Shown: positions 1-4,922 of the stretch, in pieces
Numbering within the stretch: the first letter of the stretch is position 1
How the letters are laid out: each line of letters opens with the position of its first letter
NCBI GenBank assembly: GCA_027062165.1
Contig: JAMOTU010000113.1
Location: 1-7,479 of the forward strand
Direction of reading: 5' to 3'
DNA: 7,479 nucleotides
Origin: Candidatus Altimarinota bacterium
Lineage (GTDB): Bacteria > Patescibacteriota > Gracilibacteria > Absconditabacterales > Absconditicoccaceae
Translations under genes and position numbers: made by a program
Notes under the pieces: model-generated
Seen by the model: the letters and a program-made list of their open reading frames with translations, nothing else
Told to the model about the DNA's origin: nothing
Databases searched by the model: none

Positions 1-23
1 ACATTTTTTTTATTATTTTATAT

Positions 24-55
24 TTTACAACTTAGTTGCATTTTTTTGATATAAT
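24..55 (+). promoter_or_regulatory. Promoter of the regulator-znu operon
   Basis: A perfect TATAAT lies at 50-55, preceded by TGA at 47-49, giving an extended -10 element after a run of seven T (41-47). This form is typical of the housekeeping sigma factor in Campylobacterota, where the -35 element is poorly conserved; TTTACA at 24-29 is only a weak -35 candidate (20-base spacer). Transcription would be expected to start about 6-8 bases after the -10, that is at or next to the ATG at 62, so the mRNA may be leaderless. No Shine-Dalgarno sequence is visible before that ATG. Confidence 0.7.
26..40. promoter_or_regulatory. Candidate operator palindrome upstream of the Fur-family gene
   Basis: CAACT-T-AGTTG at 28-38 is a perfect inverted repeat with a one-base centre. 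It extends to 26-40 with one mismatched pair (27/39). It lies where the -35 region of the operon promoter would be, so a bound repressor would block RNA polymerase. A Fur-family regulator is encoded directly downstream, so autoregulation together with metal-responsive control of the transporter is the simplest reading. Binding by this protein is inference. Confidence 0.5.
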
Positions 56-61
56 ATCAAT

Positions 62-460
62 ATGTGCGAAAAAATACTTAATTTAAAAAAAACCGAATAT
101 TCAATAGCATTATTATTAAGTGAAAACGGAATAATGAGTGCAAAAGAGTTGCAAAAGGCTCTTTTAGTAGATAAAACAACAATTTATAGAAACTTAAAAA
201 ACCTTATAAAAAAAGAGACTATAAGAGAAATAAAAAACAGTGAAGGCATAGGGTTTTACGAGCTTAATTGTAAAATTCACAATCCAATACATCCTCATTT
301 TGAATGTAAAATCTGTAAAAAAATATTTTGTTTAAAACCATTAAAAGCTGAAGATGTTATAGCTCTTTTAAGATATACAGAAAATGAAACAAATGAAATT
401 GATATTAAATTAAAAGGAATATGCAATGAGTGTAAAAAAACTGATAATTTTAATAATTAG
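62..460 (+). CDS. Fur-family metalloregulator, Zur-like by context
   Basis: A 132-residue protein of the Fur/Zur/PerR superfamily. The N-terminal half is a winged helix: residues 26-35 resemble the first helix (SAKELQKALL) and DKTTIYRNL (37-45) is the characteristic DNA-recognition helix. The C-terminal dimerisation half carries H73, H77 and H79, then C82-x2-C85 and C121-x2-C124, the paired CxxC arrangement that normally holds a structural zinc; C90 is an extra cysteine. The length is slightly short for the family because the N-terminal arm is minimal. It is the first gene of an operon with a ZnuABC-type transporter, which suggests a zinc-responsive repressor of its own operon, but Fur, PerR or manganese sensing cannot be excluded from sequence alone. 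The start at 62 follows the -10 element by six bases and has no ribosome site, fitting a leaderless message. Confidence 0.85.
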   Translation: MCEKILNLKKTEYSIALLLSENGIMSAKELQKALLVDKTTIYRNLKNLIKKETIREIKNSEGIGFYELNCKIHNPIHPHFECKICKKIFCLKPLKAEDVIALLRYTENETNEIDIKLKGICNECKKTDNFNN

Positions 461-1199
461 CCTGCCTCTTTTTGCTTTGAATATAAGCGTTACAATTCTT
501 CCTCAAAAAGGGGTAATTAAAGCAATTGCAAAAGACAAAGTTAAAATTAATGTAATGGTTCCTCCAGGAAATTCCCCAGCTACATATTCACCAAACTTTT
601 CACAGCTTAAAGCTGTTAAAAACTCTCAGATATATTTTACAATAGGAGTACCGTTTGATAAAAAATACTTAAGTAAAATTAAAGAAATAAATCCGTCCAT
701 TGAAGTAGTTGATTTTGGAAAATGGATAAAAAAAGAAAACAACAATCCTCACATTTGGCTAAGTCCTGCACTTTTAATGCTTCAAGCAAAAGTTGTTTTA
801 AATACTTTAATTAAAAAAGATTCAAAAAACAAAGATTTTTATATTAAAAATTACAACGAATTTGTCAATTCTTTAAATCTGCTTGAAAAAGAAGGTTTTA
901 ACATAAGACAAAAAGCTTTCATAACATTTCACCCATCTTTTTACTATTTTGCAAAAGACTTTTTAATAAAAGAAATTGCCATTCAAAAAGAAGGAAAATC
1001 CCCAAGTTTTGCATATTTGGCAAAAATTATAAAAACTGCTAAACAAAACGGTGTAAAAACCGTTATAATCTCACCTGAATTTCCTACTAAATACGCAAAA
1101 ATAGTAGCCTCTAAAATAGGAGCAAAAGTAGCAGTAATCTCCCCTTTAAAAGAAGACCCAAGAAATACGATAAAAGAGCTTATAAAGGCTCTTAAATGA
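426..1199 (+). CDS. znuA: ZnuA-like metal ABC transporter substrate-binding protein
   Basis: A 257-residue periplasmic binding protein of the cluster A-I (ZnuA/TroA/PsaA) family, which delivers Zn2+ or Mn2+ to the permease. Residues 1-17 form a short signal peptide (KK, then a hydrophobic stretch, then LFA before LN), so cleavage after A17 is likely. The family landmarks are VPPGNSPATYSP (45-56), NPHIWLSP (107-114, H109), FHPSFYYFAKDF (168-179, H169), EGKSPS (189-194) and ISPEFPTK (215-222). Normally the first motif reads PHTYEP and its His is a metal ligand; here it is A52. The late Asp of the family's DPL motif appears as S239. There is no His-rich loop. Metal choice is therefore uncertain, and zinc is inferred from the operon. 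Start: AAAGGA at 413-418, seven bases before the ATG. The gene overlaps the regulator gene by 35 bases, so translational coupling is likely. Confidence 0.88.
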   Translation: MSVKKLIILIISLPLFALNISVTILPQKGVIKAIAKDKVKINVMVPPGNSPATYSPNFSQLKAVKNSQIYFTIGVPFDKKYLSKIKEINPSIEVVDFGKWIKKENNNPHIWLSPALLMLQAKVVLNTLIKKDSKNKDFYIKNYNEFVNSLNLLEKEGFNIRQKAFITFHPSFYYFAKDFLIKEIAIQKEGKSPSFAYLAKIIKTAKQNGVKTVIISPEFPTKYAKIVASKIGAKVAVISPLKEDPRNTIKELIKALK

Positions 1200-1918
1200 A
1201 TGCAGTTGAAGTAAAACACCTTTATTTTAAATATGAAAATGAATGGGTATTAGAAGATATAAACTTTACTCTTAAAGACAAAGAATTTATGACAATAATA
1301 GGACCAAACGGAGGTGGGAAAACAACTCTTTTAAGAATACTACTAGGTTTTTTAAAACCAACCAAAGGAGAAGTTAAAATATACGATAAATCACCAAAAG
1401 AAAACAGAACCCTTATAGGATATGTTCCTCAGCATACCAATTTTTCACTAGATATCCCAATAACTGTATTTGATATAGTACTTCAGGGAAGACTTCAAAA
1501 AGGAAAATTCTTCTACTCAAAAAAAGACAAAGAAAAAGCAATTAAAATACTTAAAGAGCTAAAAATAGAAAAATTTAAAGACAGAAAAATCAAAGACCTC
1601 TCAGGTGGTCAAAGACAAAAGGTACTTATAGCAAGAGCTCTTGTGAGTGAACCTAAAATCGTTATGATGGATGAACCAACAAGTGCAATTGATCCAAAAG
1701 GACAAAAAGAGATATTAGACTTAATCGAAAATTTAGACATTACACGAATCGTTGTAAGTCACGATATAAAAATTCTTTTAAGAAAAGTAGATAAAATAGC
1801 ATATATACATAAAAAAGCTGTAATTCACGAAGGACCTAAACTAAATATTCCAAAAGACAAACATTTTTGTGAAGTCGAGTTAATTGATTTTTTAAAGGAA
1901 GATGAATGTGGGATTTAA
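1196..1918 (+). CDS. znuC: ZnuC-type metal ABC transporter ATP-binding protein
   Basis: A 240-residue ABC ATPase that energises import of the metal delivered by the binding protein. All nucleotide-binding motifs are intact: Walker A GPNGGGKTT (36-44), Q-loop Q79 in YVPQH, signature LSGGQ (135-139), Walker B IVMMDE (155-160) with the catalytic Glu E160, and H-loop H189 in VVSHD. A single ATPase domain of about 240 residues is normal for this family. The start codon overlaps the znuA stop in an ATGA arrangement (1196-1199), typical of translational coupling. The short C-terminal tail (about 220-240) is cytoplasmic and has one cysteine (C225) plus C238. Substrate specificity comes from the partner genes, not from this protein; a manganese or iron importer is the alternative. 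Confidence 0.92.
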   Translation: MNAVEVKHLYFKYENEWVLEDINFTLKDKEFMTIIGPNGGGKTTLLRILLGFLKPTKGEVKIYDKSPKENRTLIGYVPQHTNFSLDIPITVFDIVLQGRLQKGKFFYSKKDKEKAIKILKELKIEKFKDRKIKDLSGGQRQKVLIARALVSEPKIVMMDEPTSAIDPKGQKEILDLIENLDITRIVVSHDIKILLRKVDKIAYIHKKAVIHEGPKLNIPKDKHFCEVELIDFLKEDECGI

Positions 1919-2682
1919 TAAGCAACTCTGTTTATGCAGGACTTTTTTTAAGTATAGCTATCGGGATAATAGGAAGTTTGATTGTAATAAATAAAGCAAC
2001 CTCTATTACAGGAAGCATTGCCCATGGAAGTTTTGGAGGAATAGGGCTTGGAATATATCTTGGAATAAATATACTTTTATCCACCACTATTTTTACTTTA
2101 ATTTTAGCTTTGATATTATCAATAATTACCATCTTTTATAAACACAGAGCAGACAGTTTAATAGGAGTTATTTGGGCTCTTGGAATGAGTGTTGGTATTA
2201 TATTTTTATCGTTATCTCCTGAATATAATGCAGATGCAATAAGTTATCTTTTCGGAAATATCCTACTTATAGAAAAAAACGACCTTTTAATAATGGGAAT
2301 CGTTGATATTGTTTTAATCATTTCGATAATATTTTTATATCACAGATTTTTGGCAATGAGCTACGATATAGAGTTTCTTGAAATTAGAGGAATAAATGCA
2401 AAACTTTTATATACGTATTTTCTGATTTTGACATCTTTAACAATCGTTATGAGTGTAAGGGCAATCGGAATTATTTTAATACTCGCACTATTTACGATAC
2501 CGCCTCTTATCGCCGAAAAGTTTACAAAACGATTTTATCAGATGATTGTTTTAAGCGGTATATTAAGTGCTCTTTTTGTAACAGGAGGAATTGCTCTTAG
2601 TTACTATTTTGACCTAGCTCCAACCCCTATAATTGTAATAATCGCAGCAACCGGACTTTTTTTGAGTATCTGGAAGAGATAG
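1906..2682 (+). CDS. znuB: ZnuB-type metal ABC transporter permease
   Basis: A 258-residue inner-membrane permease of the ABC-3 family (ZnuB/TroC/MntB), which forms the translocation channel as a homodimer. The protein is almost wholly hydrophobic, with roughly eight membrane segments (approximately 8-28, 38-57, 58-78, 86-104, 127-147, 168-184, 186-205, 212-232 and a last one at 240-256; exact boundaries are estimates). Family landmarks include GSIAHGSFGGIGLG (36-49), the YLFGNIL segment (114-120) and RAIGIILILALFTIPPLIAEK (185-205), matching the usual cytoplasmic coupling region before a late helix. Start: AAAGGAA at 1894-1900, five bases upstream of the ATG. The start lies 13 bases inside znuC. 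It is the last gene of the operon; the next gene has its own promoter candidate. Confidence 0.9.
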   Translation: MWDLISNSVYAGLFLSIAIGIIGSLIVINKATSITGSIAHGSFGGIGLGIYLGINILLSTTIFTLILALILSIITIFYKHRADSLIGVIWALGMSVGIIFLSLSPEYNADAISYLFGNILLIEKNDLLIMGIVDIVLIISIIFLYHRFLAMSYDIEFLEIRGINAKLLYTYFLILTSLTIVMSVRAIGIILILALFTIPPLIAEKFTKRFYQMIVLSGILSALFVTGGIALSYYFDLAPTPIIVIIAATGLFLSIWKR

Positions 2683-2688
2683 TATAAT
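2662..2688 (+). promoter_or_regulatory. Candidate promoter for trmH
   Basis: A perfect TATAAT at 2683-2688 begins directly after the znuB stop codon. TTGAGT at 2662-2667 is a modest -35 candidate with a 15-base spacer, and a T-run precedes it. Transcription would start around 2695, just before the GGAG ribosome site at 2701-2704. It would uncouple trmH from metal-regulated transcription. Read-through from the znu operon remains possible because no terminator is visible between the two genes. Confidence 0.5.
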
Positions 2689-2708
2689 TTCAATAAAAAA
2701 GGAGCGAG

Positions 2709-3335
2709 GTGTATTTAGTAAGCGAAGAGAGACTAAATAAAATGAAACAAATTTTAAAGACCCGCCAGGATACTTTGAGAGTCTTTATGGATTATGTCTA
2801 TTCCCCTCATAACCTATCAGCAATTGTTAGAACCTGTGATGCGGTAAATGTAGGAAAATTATATTATCGTCACCAAAAAAAAGTAAAACTCAATAATGAA
2901 ATCACAATGGGCGCTCATAAGTGGATTTTTCACGAGTATGTTGATGATATTGAAAAGTTTTATAAAAATATAAAATCTCAAGGTTATCAGGTTGTAGTAA
3001 CTCTTCTTGACGAAGACACGGTTGATTTTAGAGAAGTTGATTATACAAAACCGACTCTTATTGTCCTTGGAAACGAAGTTGATGGAGCCAGTGAAACGAG
3101 TATCAAATATGCAGATAAAAAAGTGATAATTCCGATGTATGGTATGAGTCAGAGTCTAAACGTATCGGTTGCCAATGCCGTAATCTTATACGAAGCCCAA
3201 CGTCAAAGAGCAAATAAAGGTATGTATGATAAACCTCAGCTTCCACCAGAAATTATAGAAAAAACCCTAAAAAAATGGGCATATGACGATATAATCGAAA
3301 AAGAATTAAAAAGAGCGCGTCATAAACCTCACTGA
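2709..3335 (+). CDS. trmH: tRNA (guanosine(18)-2'-O)-methyltransferase TrmH
   Basis: A 208-residue SPOUT-class methyltransferase that uses S-adenosylmethionine to methylate the 2'-OH of G18 in the tRNA D-loop. The three SPOUT motifs are clear. Motif 1 is SPHNLSAIVRTCDAVNVG (32-49) with N35 and the catalytic R41. Motif 2 is VLGNEVDG (119-126) with E123. Motif 3 is IPMYGMSQSLNVSVANA (141-157). VDFREVDYTKPT (105-116) and ILYEAQRQR (159-167) match the E. coli TrmH pattern as I remember it. The chosen start is GTG at 2709 with GGAG at 2701-2704, a short four-base gap. It puts the RQ at residues 19-20, close to its position in E. coli TrmH, whereas the next Met (residue 12) would cut into the conserved N-terminus. 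The C-terminal extension after residue 175 is shorter than in E. coli. Confidence 0.93.
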   Translation: MYLVSEERLNKMKQILKTRQDTLRVFMDYVYSPHNLSAIVRTCDAVNVGKLYYRHQKKVKLNNEITMGAHKWIFHEYVDDIEKFYKNIKSQGYQVVVTLLDEDTVDFREVDYTKPTLIVLGNEVDGASETSIKYADKKVIIPMYGMSQSLNVSVANAVILYEAQRQRANKGMYDKPQLPPEIIEKTLKKWAYDDIIEKELKRARHKPH

Positions 3336-3469
3336 TTATCAAGCTCTCTCCACGCATTTTTTGCGTCTTGTTTTTGCATTTCAATACTTGGAATTTGTTT
3401 TTTTACAACTTTTGAGGAACAAGCCACCAAAAATAAAACTATAAAAATCCATAAAAAATTTTTTAACAT
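3329..3469 (-). CDS. Small lipoprotein (46 residues), function unknown
   Basis: A short reading frame on the reverse strand with all the signs of a real gene. It starts with ATG at 3469, has an AAAGGA ribosome site (3475-3480) five bases upstream, and ends at TGA (3329-3331). The protein has one N-terminal Lys, a strongly hydrophobic stretch (residues 4-16) and a lipobox LVAC at 14-17, so it should be exported, lipidated on C17 and processed by signal peptidase II. S18 after the cysteine favours outer-membrane sorting in Gram-negatives. The mature part is only 30 residues, charged, ending in AWRELDNQ. I do not recognise a family. The gene converges on trmH and overlaps its end by seven bases. 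Its ribosome site lies inside the last codons of the upstream restriction gene, whose stop codon touches this ATG. No promoter of its own is evident. Confidence 0.75.
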   Translation of the reverse strand: MLKNFLWIFIVLFLVACSSKVVKKQIPSIEMQKQDAKNAWRELDNQ

Positions 3470-4627
3470 TTATTTCCTTTTTTTTAATATTTTCTCTCTT
3501 TTTTTGACTCTTTCTCTTTCTTTTTCAAAAAATTCTTCTAAAGTAAAATTTTGTTGTAACATATTAGAGTAATGTCTTTGCCAAAAAACATTTATAGGAT
3601 TAGTAGGGGAAAGAATCTGCTCATTTTCTTTATCCCAATAAAATCTATTTTTATTAACTGCTTCATCATGAGATAAATCAATATTTTTTAAATTTCCTTT
3701 ATCTGGTATTCCAAAATCTTCTAAGTCTATTCTTTCTACTTGAATAGGATCAATTAAAAATTTTCCATCAGAAAAAGATAAGGAAGGATGATTACTGACA
3801 TAATCCCATAAACTACCTTTAAATATTGGTTTATTTTTTTTTAAATCTATTACATTATAAATCCTTTCTTCCAAATATTTTTTAGAATTATCTAACAATG
3901 ATTGTAAATCTTTCTTTTCTTCTTCTGATAAAATATTTTCATTAATACTTTTAAGAACAAAATAATTTAACACCATCTCAATATCATCAACTACTTTTTC
4001 ACTTGCATATTCACATGCAGGATTAAATATTTTTTCTTCTTTACCTTTATGACTTTCAATCGTATCTTGTTGTCCTCCTTTTATAGAAACGAATATAAAT
4101 CCTTCTATTTTATCATTCCCTTTATTTACATCTTTAGAAATATTAGTTTTTCTTCGAATAAAATTCCCTTTTTTATAAAAATTTTCTTGGTTTAATTTTT
4201 TAAATGCTTCTCTTTGTTTATTTGAAGCTGAAACTCCATCTTCATTTCTAATTGAAATCATACTTGAGACGCTCTCATCACTACCTAATTTTGATTTTAA
4301 TTCATTAAATAGCTCATTATTTTTTTCATTCTCATTCCAATAGTCATTATTCACAAATTCTACTACCACTCCTCCTTTAAATGTCTCAAGATGTTCTAAA
4401 GTTAAATTATTGTCCTTGACATCTTTCCATGGAATTATAACTCTATTACTTCTAGAAGTTCTTTTTTGAAATAATTCTTTAGGAACATAATATTGTCCTG
4501 TTTTACCATTAATATTTTGCAATTTTGTTTTTATATTTTTAGCAATTTCTTCACCATACTTTTTTTTTGCAATTTTATATATAAAATCTTTAATTTCCTT
4601 TTTCAATTTTTTAAATTCTGATTGCAT
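3470..4627 (-). CDS. Putative type II restriction endonuclease, family not recognised
   Basis: A 385-residue soluble, lysine- and glutamate-rich protein with no signal peptide or membrane segments. I do not recognise the family and find no convincing PD-(D/E)xK, HNH or GIY-YIG signature. The endonuclease call rests on position: second gene of an operon after a small XRE regulator, diverging from a DNA methyltransferase. Visible conserved-looking blocks are GKTGQYYVPKELF (41-53), RVIIPWKDV (62-70), GGVVVEFVNNDYW (85-97), GFIFVSIKGGQQDT (176-189), NPACEYASEKVVDDIE (202-217), and a C-terminal SHDEAVNKNRFYWD (319-332) followed by SPTNPINVFWQRHYSNM (340-356). Start: the frame is open upstream to 4672, but the ATG at 4627 has AAAAGGA (4634-4640) six bases before it and begins two bases after the regulator stop, so it is preferred. 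The C-terminus is a basic coiled-looking tail ending KKRK. Base composition is low in G+C. Confidence 0.6.
   Translation of the reverse strand: MQSEFKKLKKEIKDFIYKIAKKKYGEEIAKNIKTKLQNINGKTGQYYVPKELFQKRTSRSNRVIIPWKDVKDNNLTLEHLETFKGGVVVEFVNNDYWNENEKNNELFNELKSKLGSDESVSSMISIRNEDGVSASNKQREAFKKLNQENFYKKGNFIRRKTNISKDVNKGNDKIEGFIFVSIKGGQQDTIESHKGKEEKIFNPACEYASEKVVDDIEMVLNYFVLKSINENILSEEEKKDLQSLLDNSKKYLEERIYNVIDLKKNKPIFKGSLWDYVSNHPSLSFSDGKFLIDPIQVERIDLEDFGIPDKGNLKNIDLSHDEAVNKNRFYWDKENEQILSPTNPINVFWQRHYSNMLQQNFTLEEFFEKERERVKKREKILKKRK
3475..3480 (-). promoter_or_regulatory. Ribosome binding site of the small lipoprotein gene, inside the upstream coding sequence
   Basis: On the reverse strand AAAGGA precedes the lipoprotein ATG by five bases. 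The same bases encode part of the C-terminal KKRK of the putative endonuclease. This supports the 46-residue frame as a real gene. Confidence 0.7.
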
Positions 4628-4629
4628 TA

Positions 4630-4842
4630 TTATTCCTTTTCTAAAGCTATTTTTACATCTAAAGCTATGCATATTTTTATAAATGTTTTGAAGGAAACAT
4701 TTCTTCTATTATTTTCTATATCAGATAAAGCTTTAGGAGTAATCCCTACTTTATATGCAAGTTCTTCTTGAGTTAAATTTTTTTCTTTTCTCAATTTTGC
4801 TATTTGTTTTTGAAGTTTTTTTTGTAGTTTTTCTGCTTCCAT
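4630..4842 (-). CDS. Small XRE-family regulator, probable restriction-modification controller protein
   Basis: A 70-residue DNA-binding protein made almost only of a Cro/C1-type helix-turn-helix. LRKEKNLTQEELAYKVGI (17-34) and TPKALSDIENNRRNVSF (35-51) are the classic helix 1-4 pattern, with the recognition helix around PKALSDIEN. An amphipathic basic helix (1-16) precedes it. The gene lies just before the putative endonuclease gene on the same strand, with two bases between stop and start, and diverges from the methyltransferase. This is the layout of PvuII-type systems, in which a C protein delays endonuclease expression and represses its own promoter. Its likely sites are the inverted repeats at 4863-4876 and 4876-4900. 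A HipB/Y4mF-like antitoxin is a weaker alternative because no toxin-like partner is recognised. No ribosome site precedes the ATG at 4842. Confidence 0.8.
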   Translation of the reverse strand: MEAEKLQKKLQKQIAKLRKEKNLTQEELAYKVGITPKALSDIENNRRNVSFKTFIKICIALDVKIALEKE

Positions 4843-4846
4843 AAAA

Positions 4847-4855
4847 AATATATTA
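4847..4855 (-). promoter_or_regulatory. Candidate promoter of the regulator-endonuclease operon
   Basis: On the reverse strand the bases before the ATG at 4842 contain overlapping -10 candidates: TAATAT (4855-4850) and TATATT (4852-4847), the latter differing from TATAAT at one position. A T-run lies upstream. With either choice the transcript would start within a few bases of the ATG, in keeping with the absence of a ribosome site. The AT-richness of the region makes chance matches likely. Confidence 0.4.
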
Positions 4856-4862
4856 ACTAAAA

Positions 4863-4876
4863 AAATTAATTAATTT
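4863..4876. promoter_or_regulatory. 14-bp AT-only palindrome, candidate regulator site
   Basis: AAATTAATTAATTT is a perfect self-complementary 14-mer located 20-34 bases before the regulator start codon, over the likely spacer or -35 region of that promoter. XRE proteins bind such dyads as dimers. It contains only A and T in very AT-rich DNA, so it could be chance. Confidence 0.35.
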
Positions 4877-4900
4877 AACCGGCTATTTGCCGTAGAGTTA
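4876..4900. promoter_or_regulatory. GC-cored inverted repeat between the divergent genes, candidate operator
   Basis: CGGC-TATTT-GCCG (4880-4892) is a perfect four-base stem around a five-base centre, and it is flanked by TAAC (4876-4879) and GTTA (4897-4900), which also pair but with a four-base TAGA offset on the right. It is the only G+C-rich spot in the 80-base intergenic region and lies near its middle, about 31-43 bases upstream of the methyltransferase start codon and 38-50 bases upstream of the regulator start codon. A shared operator for both promoters is inference. Confidence 0.45.
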
Positions 4901-4906
4901 TTTTTT

Positions 4907-4915
4907 TGGTAAAAT
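4907..4915 (+). promoter_or_regulatory. Extended -10 promoter of the methyltransferase gene
   Basis: TG at 4907-4908, one base, then TAAAAT at 4910-4915 (one difference from TATAAT), preceded by a run of seven T. The ATG at 4923 comes seven bases after the -10, so the transcript should start at or almost at the start codon. No ribosome site is visible. The geometry closely copies the promoter at 47-55. Confidence 0.6.
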
Positions 4916-4922
4916 TTTATTT

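Noticed and set aside
983..1219. Reverse-strand open frame of 78 codons inside znuA and the start of znuC.
   Set aside because: It is antisense to a clear family member, has no ribosome site or recognisable domain, and its composition mirrors the sense codons.
1932..2132. Reverse-strand open frame of 66 codons inside znuB.
   Set aside because: It is a shadow of a hydrophobic membrane-protein gene with no independent support.
3352..3366. ACGCA-TTTTT-TGCGT inverted repeat as a terminator between trmH and the lipoprotein gene.
   Set aside because: The stem is only five pairs, no T-tract follows it in either direction, and it lies inside the lipoprotein coding sequence.
4628..4672. Upstream start for the putative endonuclease that adds 15 residues.
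   Set aside because: It would overlap the XRE gene by 43 bases and lacks a ribosome site, while the ATG at 4627 has AAAAGGA at good spacing and follows the regulator stop by two bases.
4630..4842. Antitoxin of a toxin-antitoxin pair with the 385-residue protein as toxin.
   Set aside because: The regulator type would allow it, but the partner does not resemble HipA or any known toxin, and the divergent DNA methyltransferase makes a restriction controller more likely.
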